Source: Candidatus Bipolaricaulota bacterium
GTDB lineage: Bacteria > Bipolaricaulota > Bipolaricaulia > RBG-16-55-9 > DRXL01
Assembly (NCBI GenBank): GCA_026414955.1
Contig: JAOAIA010000041.1
Location: 1-12,131 of the forward strand
Direction: 5' to 3'
DNA: 12,131 nt
The stretch's first letter is position 1, and every line of letters starts with the position of its first letter. Of this stretch, positions 1-6,232 are shown piece by piece. The position numbers were made by a program, and so were the translations under genes. The notes under the pieces are model-generated. The model saw nothing but the letters and a program-made list of their open reading frames with translations, was not told the DNA's origin and did not search any database.

Positions 1-19
1 AGATGTGTATAAGAGACAG
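1..19 (+). other. Tn5 mosaic end / Nextera adapter (not genomic)
   Basis: The first 19 bases are AGATGTGTATAAGAGACAG, the hyperactive Tn5 mosaic end used in tagmentation libraries. The same sequence in reverse complement closes the window, so this is library-derived sequence. Read through, it gives an artificial N-terminus beginning MCIRDS on the first open reading frame, which should not be annotated as protein. Confidence 0.97.
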
Positions 20-59
20 CTCTAGCATAGACGAAATCCCCACACGTTGGCAAATACGC

Positions 60-88
60 TTGACAGACTTCCCTTCTGAGGCTATAGT
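60..88 (+). promoter_or_regulatory. sigma70-type promoter of the redox operon
   Basis: A perfect -35 box TTGACA (60-65) is followed after 17 bases by TATAGT (83-88), which matches the -10 consensus at 5 of 6 positions. Transcription would start near 95. That rules out the ATG at 90 and any start further upstream, and supports the ATG at 120, which has AGGAGG at 111-116. The promoter assignment is by consensus only. Confidence 0.7.
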
Positions 89-119
89 AATGAGCAGCTT
101 ATCCCGTGATAGGAGGGTT

Positions 120-1541
120 ATGAGGACCAATCAGAGAACTCTGGGTGCGAGCATTCTCGCAGGAATAGTGCTCTTCGTGTCGGGGATCGTCGTCAGCCAG
201 CCGTCTCCTCCGCCCACGTACTACAGCCACGTCGCAGCGATCTTGGAGAAGCACTGCACGAGCTGTCACACCCCCGGCGGGATCGCGCCGTTTTCGTTAG
301 AAGACCCGCAGACCGTCGTGCGCATGGCCCCAGCGATCAAGTACGTCGTGGAGAACGAGATCATGCCCCCCTGGCCTCCAGGACCCCAGTCTCCCTCGAT
401 GATCGGCGAGCGCAAGCTCTCCCCACAAGAGAAAGAGATCATTCTCACGTGGGTCAACAACGGGGCGCCCCTGGGCAATCCCGCAGATCGTCCGCCCAGC
501 GCGGCGCCGCCGCGTCCGCCCGAACGCCAGCCCGATATACTCCTAAAGCTCGATTCCCCTTATCGGCCAAACTTGGCCCGCTCCGATGACTATCGCTGCT
601 TCCTGCTCGATCCCCAATTAAGTACAGATACGTTCGTCACGGGGTATCGCATCTACCCTGGCGATAAGAAGCTCGTCCATCACGTGATTCTCTTCGTCAT
701 TGGGCCACAGTTTGTCAGAGACGCCGAAGCCAAAGACCAGAGCGAGCCTGGGCCAGGCTGGACATGCTACGGTGGCCCCGGCGTGAGCACGATGAACGCC
801 AACGTCTTGGGGGATAGCTTGGGCTTCTGGGTCCCCGGCACCGACGGCACCGATTTTCCTAAGGGCATCGGCAAGCTGCTTCGGGCCGGCTCGCGCATCA
901 TCATGCAGGTGCACTACTACACCCGCCAAGCGACTCCAGAGAGCGCCGACGCCACTACCGTTGGGCTGTATCTGGCTAGAGAAAACCTCACACCCCTCCA
1001 GGGGATCACGCTCTTTGCCCCCGTCGAGGTTCGCTGCCCCGGCCCCTATCCCAATGACCCCACCGACCCCTGCCATCGCGACTACGCCCTCGCCCGAACG
1101 GAACTCGCGTTTGTCGCAAATGCCATCCACTCCGTCTGTAACACGACCGTTGAGTATTTTCTCAACCGTGACATCGGCGACGGCAGTGCTCAAGAGATGC
1201 ACTGCGATAGAATTCTCAGACAAGACGTGCTCGCGTTGGGGATCACCGGGCATATGCATTTACGGGGGAAGTCCCTTCAGATCACGGCAAACCCCGGCAC
1301 CCCCCAGGAGCGCGTGCTCTTGAGCATTCCCCGCTGGAACTTCAACTGGCAAGGTGCCTACTGGTTCCAAGAGCCTATAGTGCTCAAAGCCGGGGAGAGA
1401 GTGCGTCTCTCGTGCGTCTACGACAACAGCAAGACAATTCTTGGGCCGGATCGGCAGCCCATGCCCCCGCGCTACATGACCTGGGGCGAGGGCACGACCG
1501 ACGAGATGTGCTTGGGCGGGATCGTCTTCGTCAGACCCTAA
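120..1541 (+). CDS. Cytochrome c / copper type II monooxygenase-like fusion protein, exported
   Basis: Predicted exported redox protein of 473 residues. It has an N-terminal signal peptide (basic MRTNQR, then a hydrophobic stretch to about residue 26), a small cytochrome c-like domain, and a C-terminal region like the copper type II ascorbate-dependent monooxygenases (the PHM/DBH fold). The haem motif is CTSCH (C46, C49, H50). An MPPWPP motif (M82), common in such fused cytochromes, may give the distal haem ligand. All the copper ligands expected from PHM can be matched: H187-H188 and H265 for CuH, and H378-M-H380 plus M463 for CuM. The start at 120 is chosen because a promoter lies at 60-88 and AGGAGG sits 3 bases upstream; the open frame to the left is adapter. 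It is the first gene of a three-gene operon with a cupredoxin and a molybdenum enzyme. The substrate is unknown. The haem domain may deliver the electrons that ascorbate gives in PHM; this is inference. Confidence 0.85.
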   Translation: MRTNQRTLGASILAGIVLFVSGIVVSQPSPPPTYYSHVAAILEKHCTSCHTPGGIAPFSLEDPQTVVRMAPAIKYVVENEIMPPWPPGPQSPSMIGERKLSPQEKEIILTWVNNGAPLGNPADRPPSAAPPRPPERQPDILLKLDSPYRPNLARSDDYRCFLLDPQLSTDTFVTGYRIYPGDKKLVHHVILFVIGPQFVRDAEAKDQSEPGPGWTCYGGPGVSTMNANVLGDSLGFWVPGTDGTDFPKGIGKLLRAGSRIIMQVHYYTRQATPESADATTVGLYLARENLTPLQGITLFAPVEVRCPGPYPNDPTDPCHRDYALARTELAFVANAIHSVCNTTVEYFLNRDIGDGSAQEMHCDRILRQDVLALGITGHMHLRGKSLQITANPGTPQERVLLSIPRWNFNWQGAYWFQEPIVLKAGERVRLSCVYDNSKTILGPDRQPMPPRYMTWGEGTTDEMCLGGIVFVRP

Positions 1542-1568
1542 GCGTATCAAGAAAGAAAGGAGGGCCGG

Positions 1569-1979
1569 ATGCGCAGACTCAAGATATTGATCGTGGTGGT
1601 GGCTTTGGGAGTGGGGATCGGTGCGCTCAGCAGCAGCGAGCGTGTGCTGCCGTTCTTGCAGCAGGCCGACGCCCAACAACCCCAAGGGCCGGGATTCAAA
1701 GCCCTCGCCATGAACATCCAGGGCCGGTACATCTGGCTGCCCAGCATCTTCGTGCTGCGAGCCGGTGAGACGGTCAAGATCGTCCTCGAGAACCACGACT
1801 ATGAAACCCCCGAAGGGCACGGATTTGCCGCGCCGGGACTGCTAGAGAGACCCCTAGCGATCCCTCCGGGCCAGACTCAAGAGATCGAACTCCGCGCCGA
1901 CCACGAAGGGATTTATCGGTTCTTCTGTCACTTCCACGGCGAGTTCCACCTGGGCGGCCAGATACTCATCGTTAAGTGA
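1569..1979 (+). CDS. Cupredoxin-like small copper protein, exported
   Basis: A protein of 136 residues with a Sec-type signal peptide: MRRLK, a hydrophobic core at residues 6-20, and a likely cleavage after ADA at residue 35. The rest is a single cupredoxin domain. Likely copper ligands are H84 (in EGHGF), C120 and H123 (in FFCHFHGEFHLGG). H127 stands at Cys+7, where NosZ-type CuA and many cupredoxins have the axial Met. This resembles the His-rich site of nitrosocyanin (C-x2-H-x4-H) more than a classic blue copper site. Start: ATG with AGGAGG at 1558-1563, 5 bases upstream. It lies 27 bases after the monooxygenase-like gene and 27 bases before the sulfite oxidase-like gene, so it may carry electrons between them or on to the respiratory chain (inference). 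The cupredoxin fold is well supported by motifs; the exact subfamily is not. Confidence 0.85.
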   Translation: MRRLKILIVVVALGVGIGALSSSERVLPFLQQADAQQPQGPGFKALAMNIQGRYIWLPSIFVLRAGETVKIVLENHDYETPEGHGFAAPGLLERPLAIPPGQTQEIELRADHEGIYRFFCHFHGEFHLGGQILIVK

Positions 1980-2006
1980 ACTCGACAGAATCAGAAAGGA
2001 GGCCCT

Positions 2007-3206
2007 ATGACCCGCCGAGAGTTTCTCGCCCGCACCGGCCAAGTCGGCACCGTGATCGCCTTAAGCTCGATAGCGATGAACGAGACCGTGCCTGCTCAAG
2101 AGATCCCCGGCAAACAAGACATGATCGCCCATACGGCCACCCCCGGCGGCCCCTACAATCTCGAGACCAAGCTGCCCTACTTGAGATCGTTCTTCACCCC
2201 CAATCAGAACTTCTTCGTGCGGATGCACTATCCTCTGCCTAAGCCCGAGCAGCTCGATCCCGCGAACTGGCGGCTCTCGATTGAGGGCGAAGTCGAGAAT
2301 CCTTACACGGTGAGCTTTGCCGAGCTGACGAAAAATTTTGAGCAGGTCACGCTGATCACATGGCTGCAGTGCTTTGGCAATGGGCGGTCGTTCTTCGTGC
2401 CGCGTCCCAGCGGCAATCCCTGGAAGTACGGCGCCATCGGCCAGGCTATCTGGAAGGGCGTGCGGGTGCGCGATCTCTTGCTCAAAGCAACCCTCAAGAT
2501 CGGAGCTAAGCACGTTGCCTCCCAAGGCTACGATGATCCGCCCCAGGGCGCCGAGCCGTTCATCCGCAGTATTCCGTTAGAGAAGGCCCTCGACCCCAAT
2601 ACGCTTATAGTCTACGAGATGAACGGCGAGCCGTTGCCCCTGCTCAACGGGTATCCGGTGCGGCTGCTCGTGCCCGGCTGGGGCGGCTCGGCCAGCGTCA
2701 AATGGCTGAAAAGAATGATCGTCACCAAGGAAGAATGGCCAGGGCGCTTTATGCAACAAGCGTATCGCATTCCGGCAGCCCCTGTGCCCCCGGGTGCCCA
2801 GATTGACCCCAAAGATATGATCACCGCGACGCGCCAGCCAGTGAATTCGTTCTTCACCAGTCACGCCGGAGGCGAGACCATCCAAGCCGGCGAAATTCTG
2901 CTCACAGGGATCGCATACTCTGGTGAGACCGGCATCGCCCAAGTCGAAGTCTCCACCGATGGTGGGCAGATGTGGAGGCCGGCCCAGATCGTTCGGCCTG
3001 ATGCTTCTGTGCCCATCCAGCAGCGAGCCTGGATGTGGTATCACTGGGAGTTTCGATGGCAGGCCTCTGCAGGAACGCATACGCTGCTCTGCCGTGCGAC
3101 GGACTGGCTTGGGCGCACCCAGCCTGCGGATCAGCGCGACGTCCCGTGGAACCCGCTGGGATATAACTATAACGCTATACAGCGCATCACGGTGACGGTG
3201 ACTTAG
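2007..3206 (+). CDS. Sulfite oxidase family molybdopterin-dependent oxidoreductase, Tat-exported
   Basis: A protein of 399 residues. It starts with a Tat signal (TRREFLA at residues 2-8, then a hydrophobic stretch), as expected for a periplasmic enzyme that is folded with its molybdenum cofactor before export. The sulfite oxidase-type molybdopterin domain spans about residues 50-235. The Mo-ligating cysteine is C122 in WLQCFGNGRSFF, and the conserved PGWGGSASVKWL lies at 223-234. The Mo-co dimerisation domain of immunoglobulin-like fold follows, at about 255-399, ending in the family pattern RATDWLGRTQP...NPLGYNYN. The motifs are closer to SorA/SoxC-type bacterial sulfite dehydrogenases than to nitrate reductase. 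Such enzymes pass electrons from sulfite (or another oxyanion) to a cytochrome c or a similar carrier. Here the neighbouring cupredoxin or the haem-bearing fusion protein is a plausible acceptor. Start: ATG with AGGAGG at 1997-2002. The family is sure; the substrate is not. Confidence 0.9.
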   Translation: MTRREFLARTGQVGTVIALSSIAMNETVPAQEIPGKQDMIAHTATPGGPYNLETKLPYLRSFFTPNQNFFVRMHYPLPKPEQLDPANWRLSIEGEVENPYTVSFAELTKNFEQVTLITWLQCFGNGRSFFVPRPSGNPWKYGAIGQAIWKGVRVRDLLLKATLKIGAKHVASQGYDDPPQGAEPFIRSIPLEKALDPNTLIVYEMNGEPLPLLNGYPVRLLVPGWGGSASVKWLKRMIVTKEEWPGRFMQQAYRIPAAPVPPGAQIDPKDMITATRQPVNSFFTSHAGGETIQAGEILLTGIAYSGETGIAQVEVSTDGGQMWRPAQIVRPDASVPIQQRAWMWYHWEFRWQASAGTHTLLCRATDWLGRTQPADQRDVPWNPLGYNYNAIQRITVTVT

Positions 3207-3254
3207 CAATCTGAGATCGCGGGCAGCAGTATGAGGGACGTTGAGTGACACGAG

Positions 3255-3284
3255 TTGACATCCAAGCGTGCTATGGTGTATTGT
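3255..3284 (+). promoter_or_regulatory. Putative promoter upstream of the basic micro-ORF
   Basis: TTGACA (3255-3260) is followed after 18 bases by TATTGT (3279-3284, 4 of 6 to the -10 consensus). The -35 box is perfect and the -10 is weak. It would start transcription about 12 bases before the micro-ORF at 3303. Confidence 0.4.
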
Positions 3285-3302
3285 AAGCATTGGTGATCGG
3301 CG

Positions 3303-3368
3303 ATGCGCAAGAGTGCGCGGCGGCGCACGAAGAGACTGAAGCGTTCTCAGGGGAAGCGCAAGGGCTGA
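3303..3368 (+). CDS. Possible micro-protein, 21 residues, highly basic
   Basis: A short ATG-TGA frame encodes a peptide beginning MRKSARRRTKRLKRS, with 12 Lys/Arg in 21 residues and no acidic residue. GGTGATC (3292-3298), complementary to the end of the 16S rRNA anti-Shine-Dalgarno tail, lies 4 bases before the ATG. A promoter-like pair lies at 3255-3284. The same type of ribosome site precedes the genes at 5003 and 6233. The mRNA would carry a 6-bp hairpin inside the frame (3313-3328, GTGCGC/GCGCAC, loop GGCG). I do not recognise the peptide. Its composition recalls tiny ribosome-associated or nucleic-acid-binding proteins, but there is no motif match. It could also be chance coding in a GC-rich leader. 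Confidence 0.35.
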   Translation: MRKSARRRTKRLKRSQGKRKG

Positions 3369-3370
3369 GC

Positions 3371-3400
3371 TTGACGGCGCTCCCTAAGAAGAGCTAAAAT
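3371..3400 (+). promoter_or_regulatory. Promoter of the comF-dprA-nuclease operon
   Basis: TTGACG (3371-3376, 5 of 6) and TAAAAT (3395-3400, 5 of 6) are separated by 18 bases. They lie just after the micro-ORF stop and 41 bases before the comF start, which has AGGGAG at 3431-3436. Confidence 0.6.
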
Positions 3401-3441
3401 GAGAAGACGCTTGAGGTCCGGCCTACGGCAAGGGAGCGACT

Positions 3442-4113
3442 ATGGGCCTCAAGCAAATACTCAGAGAATCTCTCGCTCGGCTGAGAACGAGTGCGTGTCT
3501 TGTTCTTCAGCGAGTCTTACCTTCAGCATCCCCATCTTCGGATGATCTTATTACTCCGGCTGGCCCACATCTGTTACACGGCCCGTGGGACGAGGGCTGG
3601 GCGCTCGACTTCCATAGCTACCACACTACAGTCGGTTGGCAACCCACCGAGCTAGGACGACTCACCAGAAAGTATAAATATCGCGGGCGGATTGACCTCG
3701 CAGATCGCCTGGCAGATCGCATCATTATTGTGATGGAGCAACACCCCACCCTGAAGGCCATTGACGGCATCGTGACCGTGCCCTCTTCGGTGCAGCGCCT
3801 ATATGATCCCGTGAGCTTACTGGGTCAGGTGCTCGCGCGACGTTTGGGCGTCCCATTATTGACGGGAGTCTTGCAAAAGACCCGAAGAACAGAGCGTCAA
3901 AAAGATATGCACACCCGCGCGCAGAAGCGTGCCAACATCGCGGGCGCATTTGCTGTCAATGGCGATGTTCGGGGCAAATCTCTGTTAGTTCTCGATGATC
4001 TCTACGACTCCGGTGAGACGCTCAAGGAGGTGACGCGCGTGCTCAAGCGCGCCGGAGCACGATCCGTGAAAGTCCTGACGCTGACGCGCACACGGTACGC
4101 GCACCCGCGATGA
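3442..4113 (+). CDS. comF: ComF family phosphoribosyltransferase-like protein
   Basis: A protein of 223 residues with the type I phosphoribosyltransferase fold. The PRPP-binding loop is LLVLDDLYDSGETL (about residues 181-194). Other ComF hallmarks are KYKYRGR (about 76-82) and Q-x3-H-x2-R-x3-R-x-NIAGAF before the loop. ComF is needed in naturally competent bacteria for ssDNA uptake or processing and interacts there with DprA and PriA, although many non-competent bacteria also have it. The N-terminus (about 1-60) lacks the four-cysteine zinc ribbon of Bacillus/Haemophilus ComF; only one Cys (residue 19) is present. The gene overlaps dprA by ATGA, so the two are translationally coupled and probably work together. 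The start at 3442 is chosen for its AGGGAG site. Confidence 0.85.
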   Translation: MGLKQILRESLARLRTSACLVLQRVLPSASPSSDDLITPAGPHLLHGPWDEGWALDFHSYHTTVGWQPTELGRLTRKYKYRGRIDLADRLADRIIIVMEQHPTLKAIDGIVTVPSSVQRLYDPVSLLGQVLARRLGVPLLTGVLQKTRRTERQKDMHTRAQKRANIAGAFAVNGDVRGKSLLVLDDLYDSGETLKEVTRVLKRAGARSVKVLTLTRTRYAHPR

Positions 4114-4997
4114 GCAAGCTGCACTGGTTTGCGTTGAGCAAAGTGAAGGGCTTGGGGGGAGCGCGAGCGCGTCGGCTGCTAGAACACTTCGGCAGCGTCG
4201 AAGCCCTCTGGCAGGCTGATCCCGAAACGCTCGCGGCTCTGACAGGACTTCCTTCAGAGAGTTTTTCCATCTTGCATCCCGCGCTCGATGACGCTCCCCA
4301 AGAGATCGAGAGCTTGCACCGCGAGGGCATCGCCGTCGTCACTCCCGACGACGACCCGTATCCCGTCTTGCTGCGAGACTTGCGCGACGCCCCGTCGGTG
4401 CTCTACCTGCGCGGCTCGCTAGAGACCCGCGATCAGTGGGCCGTAGCGATCGTGGGGAGTCGACTGGCCGATCCGGGGCATTGTGAACAGAAGATGGCTT
4501 GGACACACCAACTCGCACAAGCTCTAGCAGAATGGGGCGTGACGATTGTGAGCGGCCTCGCCCACGGCGTCGACTCGTGGGCGCACGGCGGGGCGCTCGA
4601 AGCCCGTGACGGTCGAACGATTGCGGTGCTCGGCTGCGGGTTGCGTCGGGTCTATCCGAAACAGAACCGAGCGTTGGCAGATCGCATCGTCGCACGTGGG
4701 GCGTTGCTCTCGGAGTTAGACCCCAATCTGGGCACATGCGGGCCATTTCTGATGATGCGCGACCGACTGATTGCAGCACTCTCGCAAGCGGTGATCGTGA
4801 TCGAAGCGGGCGATCCCAGCGGGAGCCTCGACACGGCGCGTCATGCGCTCAAGCTGCAGCGTCGCGTGCTCGCCGTGCCGGGCAGTCCGGGGACAGAAAA
4901 GCTTATCGCTGAAGGGGCAGAAAAGTTAGAGCCAGACAGAGCAGACATAGACGAGCTAGCACGAAGCATCTTGAGCATTGCCGAAATGGAGAGGTGA
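4110..4997 (+). CDS. dprA: DNA-processing protein DprA (Smf)
   Basis: A protein of 295 residues. DprA binds incoming single-stranded DNA and loads RecA during transformation. The N-terminal region (about 1-65) is SAM/helix-hairpin-helix-like (SKVKGLGGARARRLLEHFGS). The Rossmann-like DprA core follows: AIVGSR (113-118), SGLAHGVDSWAH (148-159), a GCGL...VYP segment near 180, MMRDRLIAALS near 214-224, and the final VLAVPGS. In most DprA proteins the RDR position reads RNR, so Asp replaces Asn in a conserved motif. The C-terminal winged helix seen in some DprA proteins (DML1-like) is short or absent; only about 35 residues follow VPG. The start is an ATGA overlap with comF. The stop codon lies inside the ribosome binding site of the next gene. 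Confidence 0.92.
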   Translation: MSKLHWFALSKVKGLGGARARRLLEHFGSVEALWQADPETLAALTGLPSESFSILHPALDDAPQEIESLHREGIAVVTPDDDPYPVLLRDLRDAPSVLYLRGSLETRDQWAVAIVGSRLADPGHCEQKMAWTHQLAQALAEWGVTIVSGLAHGVDSWAHGGALEARDGRTIAVLGCGLRRVYPKQNRALADRIVARGALLSELDPNLGTCGPFLMMRDRLIAALSQAVIVIEAGDPSGSLDTARHALKLQRRVLAVPGSPGTEKLIAEGAEKLEPDRADIDELARSILSIAEMER

Positions 4998-5002
4998 TCT
5001 CA

Positions 5003-5785
5003 ATGCCCACTGCGTATGCTTCAGTCTCAGCGCTGGTTGCTATTATGAACAACAAACCGGACTTCGTGCGTGCGCGAGACGAACACTGGTACAGAATTCC
5101 CGTGCGCAGCGCGCCCCCACGCGTGGATTTCTCTCAACTCGCTCGTGTAGCGTTCTACCAGACAAAAGTCTTCGAAGATGAGAAGTGGGCCGTGAACTAT
5201 CACGCCGAGGTGCGCGACATAGACCGCGTCGAGCGCATCGAGCTGCTCCCCCACGAGCGTGATCATCCTCGCGCCCAAGATGAGTATTATCGTCTGAAGC
5301 TGGGCGACTTGGAGCGCTTGGCGAAGCCCATCCCCAGCCGGCGCTGGCGACGGATTGTCTTCATCCCCACGACAACCGAAAAACTCTTCCAAGCCGAGGA
5401 GATCAACGATCTCTATCACGAAAGCCCTCTCGAAGACGAGCTATGGCATCGTCTCAAGAGAGCGGGGATCCCCGCGGAGCGGCAGTTCTACGTCGGCAAG
5501 CGAGATCGCGTCTATTGTTTAGACTTTGCGATCTTCTGTGTGCAGGGCAATCTCAACATAGAGTGTGACGGCGATGAATGGCATTCGCAGTTTGAAGATA
5601 GGGTGCGCGATGAGCGCCGAGATAGAGACCTAGCGCGATGGGGTTGGTCGGTGCTGCGCTTTGGCACGCGAGATATTCGCAAGCAGATGCGTCAATCTCT
5701 CCATGCGATTGAAGAGAACATTCTCAATCTTGGCGGGCTGCGCGAGCCGCCTCAGGGCGTGGAAGAGCAATTAGGGCTTTGGTAG
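5003..5785 (+). CDS. DUF559/Vsr-like PD-(D/E)XK endonuclease with an uncharacterised N-terminal domain
   Basis: A protein of 260 residues in two parts. Residues 1-135 (containing ARDEHWYRIPV, VAFYQTKVF and a YYRLKLGDLERLAKPI segment) look like a compact beta-rich domain that I cannot name; a PUA/EVE-like nucleic-acid-binding fold is only a guess. Residues 140-245 carry a restriction-endonuclease-like core: SPLEDELW (E144/E146), LDFAI (D174), IECDGDEWH (E187-x-D189, H194), then a basic helix and GWSVLRFGTRDI. This order is typical of DUF559 and very-short-patch-repair-type nucleases, and all acidic catalytic positions are intact. Start: GGTGATC (4993-4999) sits 3 bases before the ATG; a GTG at 4994 would overlap that site and is less likely. 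The dprA stop is within the same site, so translation is coupled to dprA. A role in processing of DNA alongside ComF and DprA is inferred from position only. Confidence 0.75.
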   Translation: MPTAYASVSALVAIMNNKPDFVRARDEHWYRIPVRSAPPRVDFSQLARVAFYQTKVFEDEKWAVNYHAEVRDIDRVERIELLPHERDHPRAQDEYYRLKLGDLERLAKPIPSRRWRRIVFIPTTTEKLFQAEEINDLYHESPLEDELWHRLKRAGIPAERQFYVGKRDRVYCLDFAIFCVQGNLNIECDGDEWHSQFEDRVRDERRDRDLARWGWSVLRFGTRDIRKQMRQSLHAIEENILNLGGLREPPQGVEEQLGLW

Positions 5786-5802
5786 AGCGGTTTGCATCTA
5801 TC

Positions 5803-6073
5803 TTACTGCAAAGAATAATCCCCAATCCAGCGCACCCAGCGAAGCCTCTTGCTCACCACACGATAGAACGCCACGTCCCCCGTCCACAGATCACATTTCT
5901 CCTGCTCAGCCAGAGCCAGATAGGCGCTGTCATAGGCTGTGATCTTATGAGCGAGAGCGAGAGCTGTAACTCGCTGGGGATCAATTTCAGACAATCATCC
6001 TGCAGAGCTACGGCTTGGAGGACACACTCTTCGTCGTCCAATTGCCACTTGAGTGCTACGAAGCATCTACCAC
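5803..6073 (-). pseudogene. Decayed VapC-like PIN-domain toxin gene
   Basis: Read on the minus strand, the region begins VVDAS (GTG at 6073-6071) and meets TAG at 6058-6056. Adding one base at that point restores VALKWQLDDEECVLQAVALQ, the typical start of a PIN-domain VapC with its first active-site Asp. The C-terminal third continues in a different frame as HKITAYDSAYLALAEQ and CDLWTGDVAFYRVV, which hold the third and fourth conserved Asp, and ends WIGDYSLQ at a TAA. Between the halves only about 35 codons remain where VapC proteins usually have about 75, so the middle, with the second acidic residue, is lost. At least one frameshift and one deletion are therefore needed. No vapB antitoxin gene is recognisable upstream. 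It is convergent with the nuclease gene and divergent from the gene at 6233. Confidence 0.75.
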
Positions 6074-6166
6074 AAGCTTAGGCTTGAGTGTGCGCTGGTC
6101 TACGCTTTTCCATCCCCAGGCTAGCGTCTGAGTAGCCGTGTGTCAAACCTTGACGCGGCACCGTTT

Positions 6167-6196
6167 TTGCACCCCGCCCGCCGTTTACGCTATGAT
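6167..6196 (+). promoter_or_regulatory. Putative promoter of the acyl-CoA enzyme gene
   Basis: TATGAT (6191-6196) matches the -10 consensus at 5 of 6 positions. TTGCAC (6167-6172, 4 of 6) lies 18 bases upstream. A TTGACG at 6150-6155 is too far from this -10 to pair with it. The start codon lies 36 bases downstream. Confidence 0.45.
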
Positions 6197-6218
6197 AGTC
6201 CCAAGCGAGAACCCCCGA

Positions 6219-6232
6219 GGTGATCCGTCACC
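6219..6232 (+). promoter_or_regulatory. Small hairpin covering the ribosome binding site
   Basis: GGTGA (6219-6223) and TCACC (6228-6232) are perfect inverted arms around TCCG, directly before the ATG at 6233. The left arm is also the ribosome binding site (GAGGTGATCC). A 5-bp stem could mask it at low temperature. No ligand-binding structure is visible, and chance pairing is possible. Confidence 0.3.

Noticed and set aside
3..119. N-terminal extension of the first open frame (MCIRDS... to residue 39)
   Set aside because: It begins in the Tn5 adapter and runs through the promoter at 60-88; the ATG at 120 with AGGAGG is the real start.
618..1259. 213-codon minus-strand frame opposite the monooxygenase-like gene
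   Set aside because: It lies wholly antisense to a gene with full motif support and shows no family features.
2577..3290. 237-codon open frame on the minus strand
   Set aside because: It is antisense to the sulfite oxidase-like gene, has no recognisable motif and no ribosome site; GC-rich codon use opens such shadow frames.
3313..3328. GTGCGC/GCGCAC hairpin as a terminator
   Set aside because: No T-run follows and it lies inside the micro-ORF, so a terminator role is not supported.
3399..3545. 48-codon frame starting in the comF promoter
   Set aside because: Its ATG overlaps the -10 box and it runs out of frame through the comF start; no independent support.
5779..6081. 100-codon plus-strand frame over the intergenic region
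   Set aside because: It is antisense to the PIN-domain remnant, whose motifs are clear on the minus strand.
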